Shown here: positions 43,971 through 52,468 of the stretch, in pieces
Numbering within the stretch: position 1 is the first letter of the stretch
How the letters are laid out: every line of letters starts with the position of its first letter
Source of the DNA: Kiritimatiellia bacterium
GTDB lineage: Bacteria; Verrucomicrobiota; Kiritimatiellia; CAIQIC01; Lenti-01
Assembly: GCA_017540905.1 (NCBI GenBank)
Contig: JAFYAC010000028.1
Coordinates: 1-56,757 of the forward strand
Direction of reading: 5' to 3'
Length of the DNA stretch: 56,757 bases
Translations under genes and position numbers: made by a program
Notes under the pieces: model-generated
Database searches by the model: none
Told to the model about the DNA's origin: nothing
The model's input: the letters and a program-made list of their open reading frames with translations, nothing else

Positions 43971-43999
43971 AGCGTAGCGGGCCGCGGCGCGGGCGTCAA
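43971..43999 (-). promoter_or_regulatory. short-leader promoter of glf
   Basis: Minus-strand TTGACG (43994-43999), 17-nt spacer, TACGCT (43971-43976), then 8 nt to the ATG at 43962. The predicted start is within about one nt of the ATG. Confidence 0.5.
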
Positions 44000-44035
44000 A
44001 CCGCAATCGCGGCCCGCAGGCCGCCTCCGCCCGGC

Positions 44036-45634
44036 TCAGGGGGCGGGTTTGCGCGCCCACTTTTTCGGGGCCGAGCGGATGACGGTGGTGGTGGTGCCCG
44101 GCGGGATGTCGAGGGGGGAGTTCGCCCGGATGTAGGCGGCCACCATCTCCCGCATGGACTGGGGGTGCATCGCCAGGCAGGCGCGTGGCTGGGCGGCCAG
44201 CTCCGCCAGGCGGGGGAACCGACCGCCGCCCCCGGCCAGGTGGTAGCTGTTGAGGGCGACGCGGATGCGCCGGCGGCCGTGCAGAGGGGTGCCATCCGCC
44301 CACCGGAGGTTCCGCACGCGCTCGCCGGGCGGGGCGTAGGTGTGGATTTCGCAGGAGAGCCCCCAGGCGCCCAGGGCGCGGACGGTGCCGAGGAACGGTA
44401 CGGATTCCTCCAGGATTTCCCGGATTTCGGCCGGGGAGAGTTCGGCGACCCCGATGGTGTTCTCGTAGGGCACCAGGCGCCAGGTGTCGGCAATGGTGAC
44501 GGGCCCCGCCGGGACGGAGGCGGCGGAGAACACGCCGTGCAGGACCACTTCGGCCCCGGTGGCCGCGGCAACCGCACGGCAGAAGAGCTGCTGGACCGGG
44601 GACAGTCCGGGCGCGGCCAGCGGGGCGGAAAGCGGGCGCTCGGTGCGCCCCAGGACGGTCGCCATCTCCCGGTCGGTCCGGTCGAGGAGGGGGGCGACGG
44701 CGGCGCGCAGCTCCGGGTCCTCGGGCACGTCGGGCGTGACGGGAATCCACTCGAAGCGCTTTGCCGTGGCGCGGCGCGCGACGGTGTCGTAGTCGATGTC
44801 GGCGCGGAGCAGCCCGGTGCCGCCGGAACCGCTCTGCGCGTAGTCCACGAGGCCGGCGCGGGCCCCCCTGACCACATGGTGGACATGCCCCCCCAGCGCG
44901 AGGTCGAATTCGCCGAACCGGGCGCCGACCGCGTTGATTTCGTTCGCCGCATCGTCCTTGGCCTGCAGCGTCTGGTGGGCGAGCAGAACCAGGATCTGCG
45001 GATTCTCGCGGCGGAGGCCGGGGAGGCAGCGCTCCAGGGCCGTGCGGGAGTCGCCGGCGCGGAGTCCGGCGGGGGCCATGTCGCGGAACCACTGGTTGAG
45101 GTTGGGGTTCGTCAGCCCGACGATTCCGACGCGGATGCCGTCGACGGTGCGCACGGTCCAGGGTTGCACGCGGTCGAACGCGCGCGGCGAGCCCGGGGAC
45201 CGCAGGAGGTTCGCGGCCAGGGGCGTGGCGTCGAGAAGCGAAAGCAGGCGGCCGGCTTCCTCCACCCCCCAGTCGAATTCGTGGTTGCCGACGGCGAACG
45301 CGCTGTATCCGAGCGCGTTCATGGGGATGGACATGGCCTCGCCGCCGGACAGCAGGCTCTCAGCCGTGCCCTGGAAGATGTCCCCCGCATCCAGCAGCAG
45401 CACGTTCGGGGTCTCGGCGCGGACCCGCTTGACGAGCGTCGCCACTTGCAGCAGCGAGCCGTCGTTGTGGTCGAGGTACCGCCCCGGCGTGGCCCGGACC
45501 GAGCCGTGCAGGTCCGACGTGCAGAGGATGGTGACCGTGGCAGTGCGCGCGGTCGCCGCCGGCGCCAGCGCGGCGAGCAGCGCGGCGGCGAGCAGCGCGG
45601 CAGCGGTACGGCGGAATGGCGGGGAGTGCTTCAT
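44036..45634 (-). CDS. secreted 5'-nucleotidase / metallophosphatase
   Basis: The 532-residue product has a signal peptide (RRTAAALLAAALLAALAPAATA) and a calcineurin-like phosphatase domain: TSDLHGS, LLDAGDIFQG, AVGNHEFDWG, LLAHQ and GGHVHH, the two-metal ligand set. A C-terminal 5'-nucleotidase domain (about 330-520) has the EVVLHGVFSAASVP and RIRVALNSYHLAGGGG substrate-binding elements. It should act in the periplasm on nucleotides or related phosphoesters (UshA-like). The ATG at 45634 is preceded by TACCTT at 7 nt. An upstream in-frame ATG comes from a GAGATTA box module. Confidence 0.92.
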   Translation of the reverse strand: MKHSPPFRRTAAALLAAALLAALAPAATARTATVTILCTSDLHGSVRATPGRYLDHNDGSLLQVATLVKRVRAETPNVLLLDAGDIFQGTAESLLSGGEAMSIPMNALGYSAFAVGNHEFDWGVEEAGRLLSLLDATPLAANLLRSPGSPRAFDRVQPWTVRTVDGIRVGIVGLTNPNLNQWFRDMAPAGLRAGDSRTALERCLPGLRRENPQILVLLAHQTLQAKDDAANEINAVGARFGEFDLALGGHVHHVVRGARAGLVDYAQSGSGGTGLLRADIDYDTVARRATAKRFEWIPVTPDVPEDPELRAAVAPLLDRTDREMATVLGRTERPLSAPLAAPGLSPVQQLFCRAVAAATGAEVVLHGVFSAASVPAGPVTIADTWRLVPYENTIGVAELSPAEIREILEESVPFLGTVRALGAWGLSCEIHTYAPPGERVRNLRWADGTPLHGRRRIRVALNSYHLAGGGGRFPRLAELAAQPRACLAMHPQSMREMVAAYIRANSPLDIPPGTTTTVIRSAPKKWARKPAP

Positions 45635-45707
45635 CGGGAAGAAGGTAGCACAGTCCGCGGGCAAGGGAACGCGGAAAGTGGAAGCGCCAGAAAGGGCGGG
45701 CGATTTG

Positions 45708-45763
45708 CATGAGGGCAAGCATGCGGAAAAAAGAAAGGAAAACACAATGTTTTCCGTAATCTC
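45708..45763 (-). promoter_or_regulatory. GAGATTA box module, copy 8
   Basis: Minus-strand GAGATTACGGAAAACATTG starts at 45763; TTGTGT follows at the -35 position and CATGCT at the -10 position, with ATG at 45710, exactly 53 nt from the box start. The module points toward the 5'-nucleotidase gene, whose own start is 76 nt further. Confidence 0.6.
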
Positions 45764-45821
45764 GCGCATTGGCCGGAAGGATGGGCGGGGGGCGTCCGGG
45801 GAGGGGGCTTGGAAGGCATGG

Positions 45822-45827
45822 TAGGAT
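45822..45827 (+). promoter_or_regulatory. extended -10 of priA
   Basis: TGGTAGGAT gives a TGn-extended -10 hexamer TAGGAT, followed by exactly 7 nt and the ATG at 45835. No clear -35 is visible at the usual distance. A leaderless mRNA is predicted. Confidence 0.4.
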
Positions 45828-45834
45828 GGCGGGG

Positions 45835-48141
45835 ATGAACGTGTTGCGGACAGGATCGCTGTTCCCGGAGCCCGGCGGGGCGCCGGAGGGGGAGGTGTCG
45901 CCCGGCGCCGGAACGGGCGGTTCGGTCGCCCGGGTCATCACGGGGCTTTCGCTGGACCGCGAGTTCGATTACCGGATTCCGGAAGGCCTCCGTGGGCAGC
46001 TCCGCGTCGGGCATGCGGTGCGTATTCCCTTCGGGCGGCGGCGGATGGAGGGGTTCGTCACCGCCATCGGCGACCACTCGGACTATCCGGCGGAGCTCAA
46101 GGCCATCGAGGCCATCTCGCGACCGCATCCGCTCTTCGACGAAACCATGCTCCGGCTGGCGCGCTGGATGGGCCACTACTACGCGGCGCCCTTCGAGACG
46201 GCCATCGCCGCCATCCTGCCCGCCGCGGTCCGGCACGAGGGCGCGGACTTCCGCCGCCTGCTCTCCGCCCGGCGCGCCGGGGGCGCGGCCCCCACCCCGG
46301 AAGAGGAAGAGGCCTTGCGGAAACGCTCCCCGAAGGCCGCCGCCGCCTGGGAGGCGCTCCGGGACGGGGACACGCTGACCGCGGCCGAGCTGGCGCGCGC
46401 GACGGGGGTGTCGGTGGATTCGCTGCGGCGGCTCGCCTCGCGCGGGTGGATCGTTCTCGAGAAGGCGGCGGTGCGGCGGGACCCCGCGGCGCGGCTGGAA
46501 ATCCTGCCGACGGTGCCCCCGCCGCCCACGGAGGAACAGGCGGCCGCGCTGGCGGCCATCGGGGAGGAAATCGCGTCGCCGGACCCTGGGGTCGTGCTGC
46601 TGCACGGGGTCACGGGGTCGGGCAAGACGGAGGTGTACCTGTCGGCCATCCAGATGGCTCTCGACGCGGGCAAGGGGGCCATCGCGCTGGTGCCGGAAAT
46701 CTCGCTCACGCCGCAGACGATGGAGCGCTTCCGCGGGCGTTTCGGGGACACGGTGGCGGTGCTGCACAGCCAGCTCTCCGACGGGGAGCGGCACGACGAG
46801 TGGCAGCGCATCGCGTCCGGCAAGGCGCGGGTGGCGCTGGGGGCCCGGTCGGCCCTGTTCGCGCCCATACGCCCGCTCGGCCTGCTGGTGGTCGACGAGG
46901 AGCACGAGCCCGCCTACAAGCAGGACGAAACGCCCCACTACCACGCGCGCGACGTCGCCGTGATGCGCGGGCGGCTGGAGGGCTGCCCCGTGCTGCTCGG
47001 CTCGGCCACGCCGTCGCTGGAATCCTACCGCAACGCGCGCTCGGGCAAGTACCGCCTGGTGCGGCTGACGCGCCGGATCGACCGCGCCGTCATGCCCGAC
47101 ATCCGCGTCGTCGACATGCGGCTGGAGGCCGAAAAGAAGTCCGGCCAGGGCCGCCCGCTGCTCTCCTCCGATCTCGTCGAGGCCGTGCGGCAGCGGCTGG
47201 CGCGCGGGGAGCAGTCGATCCTCTTCCTCAACCGCCGCGGCTTCTCCACGGCCGTCTCCTGCCCCGACTGCGGGCACGAGGTCATGTGCCCGGACTGCTC
47301 GGTGCACATGACGTACCACCGGTCGGGCGACTTCCTGCTCTGCCACGTGTGCGGGGCGCGCCGGCCCGCGCCGGACAAGTGCCCGGAATGCGGCTCGGCG
47401 GAAATCAAGCGCACGGGCACGGGCACCCAGCGCATCGAGGCGGTGGCCCAGGCGCTCTTCCCGCGGGCGCGGATCGCCCGCATGGATTCCGACACCACGC
47501 GCGCGAAGGATTCGCACCAGCGCATCCTCGGGGCCTTCCGGCGCGGCGACATCGACATCCTCATCGGCACGCAGATGATCGCCAAGGGGCTGGATTTCCC
47601 GAACGTCACGCTCGTCGGGGTCGTCAACGCCGACGCCTCGCTGCAGGTGCCGGACTTCCGTGCGGCGGAGCGCACGTTCCAGCTGCTGACGCAGGTGGCG
47701 GGGCGCGCGGGGCGCGGCGACGTGCCGGGGGAGGTGTTCTTCCAGACGTCGTCGCCCTTCAACCCGGCGCTGCAGTGCGCGTGCCACGCGGACATGGACA
47801 CGTTCTACGACCAGGAAATCCTCATGCGCGAGCTGATGAAGTACCCGCCCTTCACGCGCATGACGACCGTGCTCCTCAAGGGCCCCGACCCGGCCGCCGT
47901 CGACGCCGCCGCGCTCTCCGTCGCCGCACGCCTGCGCGCGATGCTGCCCCCGGAGGTGGAACTCAAGGGGCCGGCGCCCGCCCCCCTCGCCAAGGCCAAG
48001 GGCCTCGCGCGGGTCCACCTGCTGCTCTTCGCCCCCGCCGCGCGCGACTACCTCCCCGCCCTCCGCGCCATCCAGGCCCGGCCGGGGCTCCCCCGCGGAA
48101 CCTCGCTGACGGTGGACGTGGACGCCCATTCGCTCATGTAA
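45835..48141 (+). CDS. priA: primosomal protein N' (replication restart helicase)
   Basis: PriA is a 3'-to-5' DEAH-type helicase that reloads DnaB at stalled forks. The 768-residue product has an N-terminal 3'-DNA-binding domain, Walker A GVTGSGKTEVYLSA, the DEEHEP box, the SATPSLESY motif, and the zinc region between helicase lobes with CPDCGHEVMCPDCSVHM, CHVCG and CPECG. IGTQMIAKGLDFPNVTLVGV and TQVAGRAGRG are motifs V and VI. Length is normal. The start at 45835 agrees with a -10 element 7 nt upstream. It is divergent from the 5'-nucleotidase gene. Confidence 0.97.
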   Translation: MNVLRTGSLFPEPGGAPEGEVSPGAGTGGSVARVITGLSLDREFDYRIPEGLRGQLRVGHAVRIPFGRRRMEGFVTAIGDHSDYPAELKAIEAISRPHPLFDETMLRLARWMGHYYAAPFETAIAAILPAAVRHEGADFRRLLSARRAGGAAPTPEEEEALRKRSPKAAAAWEALRDGDTLTAAELARATGVSVDSLRRLASRGWIVLEKAAVRRDPAARLEILPTVPPPPTEEQAAALAAIGEEIASPDPGVVLLHGVTGSGKTEVYLSAIQMALDAGKGAIALVPEISLTPQTMERFRGRFGDTVAVLHSQLSDGERHDEWQRIASGKARVALGARSALFAPIRPLGLLVVDEEHEPAYKQDETPHYHARDVAVMRGRLEGCPVLLGSATPSLESYRNARSGKYRLVRLTRRIDRAVMPDIRVVDMRLEAEKKSGQGRPLLSSDLVEAVRQRLARGEQSILFLNRRGFSTAVSCPDCGHEVMCPDCSVHMTYHRSGDFLLCHVCGARRPAPDKCPECGSAEIKRTGTGTQRIEAVAQALFPRARIARMDSDTTRAKDSHQRILGAFRRGDIDILIGTQMIAKGLDFPNVTLVGVVNADASLQVPDFRAAERTFQLLTQVAGRAGRGDVPGEVFFQTSSPFNPALQCACHADMDTFYDQEILMRELMKYPPFTRMTTVLLKGPDPAAVDAAALSVAARLRAMLPPEVELKGPAPAPLAKAKGLARVHLLLFAPAARDYLPALRAIQARPGLPRGTSLTVDVDAHSLM

Positions 48142-48157
48142 GGGATGCAATTCCCCT

Positions 48158-48185
48158 TTGCAAACGGCCGCAGGCGTGGTAAATT
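48158..48185 (+). promoter_or_regulatory. leaderless-type promoter of the helical protein pair
   Basis: TTGCAA (48158-48163), 16-nt spacer, TAAATT with upstream TGn (48180-48185), then exactly 7 nt to the ATG at 48193. No Shine-Dalgarno precedes this ATG, while the second gene of the pair has a good one. Confidence 0.5.
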
Positions 48186-48192
48186 GGGCCAC

Positions 48193-48711
48193 ATGGAAAT
48201 CACGACGACAACCATCGGCAAAAACCGCTACGCCCCCGAAGGCGCGGACGACATCAACCTCTACGGCATGGGGGCGTCCGGGCAGCTGACGATCGGCCAG
48301 CTGGCCTTGGCCGTTTCCATCCGCACCGCGGCCGCCATGGAGGCCCAGAGCGTCACCACGATGAACCGCACCTCGGCCAACGCCGCCGTCCTGGAGGATG
48401 CCTCCAACTGGATGCGCCAGATCGCCGACGGATCGGCCACGAACCGGTGGAGCGAGGCCAAGGCGTTCGCGATGAACACCCTGGGAATCCCGGCGACCTC
48501 CCTGCCCGACAACATCAACTCCTACGACAAGCGCATGCAGGCCGTCACCGCCTTCAAGGGCCAGGTCGACCCCCTCGTCCAGAAGCAGCAGCAGGCCATG
48601 ATCGACCTGCAGACCTACGTCAACCGCCGCGACGTCGCCTACAACACCGGCTCCAACATCGTCCGCACCCTCGCCAACTCGATGGCCGGCGAAGCCTACA
48701 ATTTCCGCTGA
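48193..48711 (+). CDS. small helical protein, EspA/SseB-like architecture, copy 1
   Basis: I do not recognise it by sequence identity. The 172-residue product has no signal peptide and no cysteine, a short polar N terminus, a hydrophobic-amphipathic helix LTIGQLALAVSIRTAAAMEA, a variable middle (DGSATNRWSEAKAF to DNINSYDKR), and a long C-terminal coiled-coil-like helix (QAVTAFKGQVDPLVQKQQQA, MIDLQTYVNRRDVAYNTGSN). This order recalls type III secretion filament proteins EspA/SseB. It is paralogous to the next gene: both have IGQLA, a conserved Met-Ile-x-Leu-Gln and N-(R/K)-RD-x-AY. No secretion genes are adjacent. It lies 51 nt after priA. Confidence 0.6.
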   Translation: MEITTTTIGKNRYAPEGADDINLYGMGASGQLTIGQLALAVSIRTAAAMEAQSVTTMNRTSANAAVLEDASNWMRQIADGSATNRWSEAKAFAMNTLGIPATSLPDNINSYDKRMQAVTAFKGQVDPLVQKQQQAMIDLQTYVNRRDVAYNTGSNIVRTLANSMAGEAYNFR

Positions 48712-48742
48712 CCCGCAACCCGAAACCCAAAGGAGATCCGCC

Positions 48743-49300
48743 ATGGCCATCGACACCATCCAGTTCGACCTTTCCATGATCGATCCCGAGACCGGCCTCT
48801 ACCTCACCGGCAACGTCTACACCATCGACGGCGTGACCAACGAGGACGACTCCCTCCGCCACCTGTCCATCGGCCAGCTCGCCATGGCGATCTGCCTCCA
48901 GCGCGCCGCCTCGCTCGAAACATCCATCGTGCGCAAGATGGACGAGATGGCCCTCGTCAGCGAGCAGCTCGAGCTGATGACGCAGATCGAGAACGAAGTC
49001 CTCGCCGGCACCGTCAACCTCAACACCTCGTACCTGACCTACGACGGCCGGTCCATGACCTACAAGGCCTTCCTGACCGACATCATGCGCATGACCAACG
49101 TCCCCGACACCGCCAACGCCGGCTCCACCGACTTCATCACGGCGCTCGAATCGAAGATGGACGAGAAGAACTCCTTCTCCCAGCAGACCATGATCGAGTT
49201 GCAGTCGCTGACGAACAAGCGGGACCAGGCCTACGACATGGTCTCGAACATCCTCAAGAGCCTCAACACCGTCCTCATCGGCAACGCCAACAACATGTGA
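48743..49300 (+). CDS. small helical protein, EspA/SseB-like architecture, copy 2
   Basis: The 185-residue product parallels the preceding one: LSIGQLAMAICLQRAASLET helix, Met-rich amphipathic segment (VRKMDEMALVSEQLELMTQI), a middle region with NTSYLTYDGRSMTYKAFLTD, and a C-terminal helix (SFSQQTMIELQSLTNKRDQA followed by YDMVSNILKSLNTVL). It has one Cys and no signal peptide. AAAGGAG precedes the ATG and the genes are 31 nt apart, so they are cotranscribed. Two different filament or translocator-like subunits made together would fit a secreted polymer, but this is inference. A long repeat mosaic follows with no gene. Confidence 0.6.
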   Translation: MAIDTIQFDLSMIDPETGLYLTGNVYTIDGVTNEDDSLRHLSIGQLAMAICLQRAASLETSIVRKMDEMALVSEQLELMTQIENEVLAGTVNLNTSYLTYDGRSMTYKAFLTDIMRMTNVPDTANAGSTDFITALESKMDEKNSFSQQTMIELQSLTNKRDQAYDMVSNILKSLNTVLIGNANNM

Positions 49301-49356
49301 CGCTTTTTCCGGCGGGGGACCGCCCGCCGCGGGGGATTTCGGGCGGGGCGGCTCCG

Positions 49357-49452
49357 CTCCGACGGCATCTTTCCTTTCCCTGTCTTGGCCACCGCAAAAG
49401 AGCTTGGAGTGTGTTTTCGGAGCGTGGCCCCCTCTCCGGCAAACTCCACCTC
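49357..49452 (-). repeat. dispersed module B, copy at 49.4 kb
   Basis: Read on the minus strand it matches 8766-8850: TTTGCCGGAGAGGGGGCCAC, GCTCCGAAAACAC, GGTGGCCAAG, GAAAGATGCCG. It was probably joined to module A at 49912 before the 442-bp insertion between them. Confidence 0.7.
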
Positions 49453-49914
49453 CCAAAACCCTGGGGCTTCGGGGAATTTGGTGGATGGGGATGATCGCCG
49501 TGATATTGCGGGGAGATGTGTTGGAGAATGGAGGGTGCGCGAGCATTCGCCCCCCTCCGAGAGGGGGGTGCCGCCCAGTGGAAGACGGTTGCAAGGGTGC
49601 GCATTCGGAGTGGGAGGGAAGGGCGGCGGGGGGAGTACTGCGGGTGGCCGTCGAGGCATGCTTCCGCATGGTCGATCCGCAAAGGTCTTGATTTGTTTGT
49701 TGTTGGAATAGAGTTGCGCTTGGTTGCGACGGCCTCCCGCAGTACTCCCCCCGCCGCGGCCCCTTCCGCTTGTCTTTTGCCAAGCCATGGACATCCCATC
49801 CATGGCCGCGCCACCCCCCTCTCGGAGTGGGGATGTCCTGTCGCCTTCCTTGTGCCTTGCATTCGTGGGCTTCCGGAGGTGGTTCCACTATAATCCCCGA
49901 AGAACCAAAACCCT
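49453..49914. mobile_element. 442-bp palindromic MITE-like insertion with 10-bp target duplication
   Basis: The direct repeat CCAAAACCCT occurs at 49453-49462 and 49905-49914. Between them, terminal inverted repeats match at 15 of 18 positions (CTTCGGGGAATTTGGTGG at 49467-49484 versus the complement of 49885-49902). Further nested arms are 49555-49570 with 49812-49827 (16/16) and 49625-49653 with 49727-49755 (28/29). No ORF is convincing. The flanks, when joined, resemble the uninterrupted module B-A junction at 32230-32262. This supports insertion of a non-autonomous element. Confidence 0.75.
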
Positions 49915-50147
49915 CCGTGCCTCCTTCCTCCGTCCCCTCCGTGTTTCGCGCCGCGAGCCCCTTCCGCAAGGGAAAATCCTTATCAAGACCGGTTTCAGAA
50001 ATAGCGTGGCTTCAAGCCGTTGTCCCACCAGCCATTTCCCACCGCGGACGCGCGGAAGCGCGTCCCTCCCCGTGGAGAGCGCCCCGGGAGGGTCGCGCTT
50101 CCGCGCGACCTTGCGGGTGAAAAACATCTGGAAAGCTACAGAAAAAC
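49912..50147. repeat. modules A (reverse) and D after the insertion
   Basis: Module A in reverse (49912-49959) ends CGCGCCGCGAG. Module D (49985-50147) matches 8885-9050 over about 150 nt, including AGCCGTTGTCCC-CCAGCC, GGACGCGCGGAAGCGCGTCC and GGTCGCGCTTCCGCGCGACC, and ends GCTACAGAAAAAC as at 23387. The 50148-50219 remainder has no gene. Confidence 0.75.
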
Positions 50148-50219
50148 TGCCCCCCTCTAATCGGCATTCGTGACTGCCCTCCTTACAAAGGTCGCGCGGA
50201 CGCGCGCCCCCGGCGTCCG

Positions 50220-51389
50220 TCACGCACCGCGGGATTCGGCGCGGCGGGCCAATTCCGCCGCCACCACCTCGCCCGGGCCAAGCTCCGGATTCCCCTCCAG
50301 CGAGGCCGCAACGGCGCGGAGGCCGTCGAGTTGCGCCGTGCGTTCGGGGCCGTCGTCGAGCAGGGATTCCAGGGCGTCGGCCATCGCGGCGGGCTTGGCG
50401 TCGCGCTGGATGAATTCCGGGCAGAGGGTGCGGTCCGCGATGAGGTTGACCATGCCGAGCCACTTCACGCGGATGACCATCCGGCCGACCCAGTAGGTGG
50501 GCCACGCGGCGCGGTAGACGACGATCATCGGGCAGCCGAGGAGCGCGGTCTCGACGGTGGCCGTCCCGGAACACACCATCGCGGCGCGGGCGGTGCGGCA
50601 GACGTCGCGCATGGTGCCGACGGCGACGCCGAAGGCGGCGCGGTCGCCCGCGGGGAGGGCGTCGAGCTGGCGGCGGATGAGCGCGGCGGTTTCGTCGTTG
50701 CTCGCGGCAACCACGAACACGGCGTCCGGCCGGCGGCGGCGCAGTTCCAGCGCGGCGGCGATCTGCGCGGGCAGGATGCGCCGGATTTCCATGCGCCGGC
50801 TCCCCGGCAGGATCGCGACGCGGCAGGCGTCCTCCCCGCCCGGCCACGGAAGCGGCGCCGGCGCGGAGAGCAGGGTGCGCTTGACGGATTCGACGAGCGG
50901 GTGCCCCACGAACACGGTACGCAGCCCCGTGCCCTCGAACACCGCCGTCTCGAACGGGAAAATCACCATCAGCAGGTCGATGATCCGGGCCATCTTGGGG
51001 ATGCGCCCGCGGTTCCACGCCCAGACCTGCGGGGAGATGTAGTAGAAGACGGGGATCTTCATCGCGTGCGCTTCCCGCGCGAGGCGGAGGTTGAAGCCGG
51101 GATAGTCCACCAGCAACAGCGCGTCGGGACGGTGCAGGCGGAGTTCGTCCTTCATGCGCTTGAAGACGCGACGGAAGAATCCGATCCGCGCCAGCACTTC
51201 CCACAGCCCCAGCACCGCCATCACGCGCGAATCGACGAGAATCCGCACCCCCTCGCGCCGCATCGCCGCGCCGCCGATGCCCCAGAGCTCCACGCCCGGA
51301 CGCGCCTTCCGCAGGTCGCGCACCAGCCGCGCGGCGTGCTGGTCGCCGGACTCCTCCCCCGCCACGATCATGAGCTTTTCGGGCTGCAT
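50220..51389 (-). CDS. lpxB: lipid-A-disaccharide synthase
   Basis: LpxB condenses UDP-2,3-diacylglucosamine with lipid X to form the lipid A disaccharide. The 389-residue GT19 enzyme has LMIVAGEESGDQHAARL at the N terminus, LLVDYPGFNLRLA, VFYYISPQVWAWNRGRI, VGHPLVE, AILPGSRRMEIRRILP, and the C-terminal SGTATVETALLGCPMIVVYR. These are all diagnostic. It starts 11 nt after the stop of a Gfo/Idh-type oxidoreductase gene and is the third gene of lpxI-oxidoreductase-lpxB, two steps of the same pathway. Length is normal. Confidence 0.96.
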   Translation of the reverse strand: MQPEKLMIVAGEESGDQHAARLVRDLRKARPGVELWGIGGAAMRREGVRILVDSRVMAVLGLWEVLARIGFFRRVFKRMKDELRLHRPDALLLVDYPGFNLRLAREAHAMKIPVFYYISPQVWAWNRGRIPKMARIIDLLMVIFPFETAVFEGTGLRTVFVGHPLVESVKRTLLSAPAPLPWPGGEDACRVAILPGSRRMEIRRILPAQIAAALELRRRRPDAVFVVAASNDETAALIRRQLDALPAGDRAAFGVAVGTMRDVCRTARAAMVCSGTATVETALLGCPMIVVYRAAWPTYWVGRMVIRVKWLGMVNLIADRTLCPEFIQRDAKPAAMADALESLLDDGPERTAQLDGLRAVAASLEGNPELGPGEVVAAELARRAESRGA

Positions 51390-51399
51390 GGGGGGAGCG

Positions 51400-52359
51400 T
51401 CAGGTCTGGCCGTTCTGGCGGATGCTCTTGACGATGGCGACGGCCAGCTTGAGGGCTTCCGCCGCGTGTTCGCCGTCCACCACCGGCTCGGACCGGTTGC
51501 GCACGCAGTCGGCGAAGGACCGCAGCTCCAGCGCCAGCGGCTCGCCCTTGTGGATGGGGATGTCCTTCTTTTCGATGCCGAGGAGTTTCTTGCGGAGGAT
51601 CTTGCCGGTCTGCTCCTGGTAGTCGAGCGAGACGTACGCGTCGGGCAGGAACATGCGGATCTTGCGCTGCTTCTCCATGCTGATGCGGCTGGCGGTGACG
51701 TTGGCGACGCAGCCGTTCTCGAAGCGGAGGCGGACGTTCGCGATGTCCTCGCTCTTGCTCAGGATCGGCACGCCGACGGCCCGGATGTCCACCACCTTGG
51801 ACTGGACGAGGTGCAGGATGATTTCGAGGTCGTGGATCATCAGGTCGAGGATGACGCTCACCTCGGTCCCGCGCGGCAGCAGCCCGAAGCGCGGCGGCGG
51901 GTACGGCGCGATGCGCAGCGCCTCGACGTACAGCGGCTTCGCCTTCGCCGGGTTCACCACGCTCAGCACGGGATTGAACCGCTCGACGTGCCCGACCTGC
52001 AAAATGACGCCTTTCTGCTGCGCCAGGTGCACCAGCTCCTCCGCTTCCTGCGTGGTGGCGGCGATGGGCTTCTCGACCAGCACGTGCTTGCCCTTGCCGA
52101 TGGCCATGCCGGCGACTACGCGGTGCTTGTCGGTGGGCACCACGATGCTCAGCGCCTCGGTCGCGTCCGCCAGCTCCTCCGCGGTGCGGAAGGCTTTCGT
52201 GTGGTAGCGCTCCGCGATCTCCTGCGCGCGCTTGCGGTCGGCGTCGAACACGCCCACCAGCTCCACATCCGGCATCTCCGAATAAATCCGCGCGTGCCAC
52301 TGCCCCAGGCTCCCCACGCCCAGCACGCCCGCCTTGATCTTCCGCTGTTCAGCCGCCAT
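51400..52359 (-). CDS. Gfo/Idh/MocA-family oxidoreductase in the lipid A operon
   Basis: The 319-residue product has an N-terminal NAD(P)-binding Rossmann fold (AGVLGVGSLGQWHARIYSEM), the EKP motif (HVLVEKPIAAT), and the C-terminal domain with DLMIHDLEIILHLV, where the His-Asp region is catalytic in relatives. It probably oxidises a sugar or sugar nucleotide. In some bacteria (for example those making 3-amino lipid A) a Gfo/Idh enzyme, GnnA, oxidises UDP-GlcNAc at C3; its position between lpxI and lpxB invites that idea, but no GnnB aminotransferase is adjacent. The start at 52359 is preceded by GGAGAACG; a GACAATTTCT array lies upstream. Confidence 0.85.
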   Translation of the reverse strand: MAAEQRKIKAGVLGVGSLGQWHARIYSEMPDVELVGVFDADRKRAQEIAERYHTKAFRTAEELADATEALSIVVPTDKHRVVAGMAIGKGKHVLVEKPIAATTQEAEELVHLAQQKGVILQVGHVERFNPVLSVVNPAKAKPLYVEALRIAPYPPPRFGLLPRGTEVSVILDLMIHDLEIILHLVQSKVVDIRAVGVPILSKSEDIANVRLRFENGCVANVTASRISMEKQRKIRMFLPDAYVSLDYQEQTGKILRKKLLGIEKKDIPIHKGEPLALELRSFADCVRNRSEPVVDGEHAAEALKLAVAIVKSIRQNGQT

Positions 52360-52376
52360 GTCTCGTTCTCCTTTCA

Positions 52377-52462
52377 AACAAAATCCATCAGACAATTTCT
52401 GACAATTTCTGACAATTCTTTCCAAGAAAATTGTCGGAATTGTTGGATGGAATTGTCGGAAT
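52377..52462. repeat. GACAATTTCT / TTGTCGGAAT inverted array
   Basis: Three GACAATTTCT-like words (52392-52418) face two TTGTCGGAATTGT units (52431-52465), so the stretch can fold into one long hairpin. It fills the gap between the oxidoreductase start and the lpxI stop. The same words occur near 30051-30088 and 30225-30246. Confidence 0.85.
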
Positions 52463-52468
52463 TGTCGT

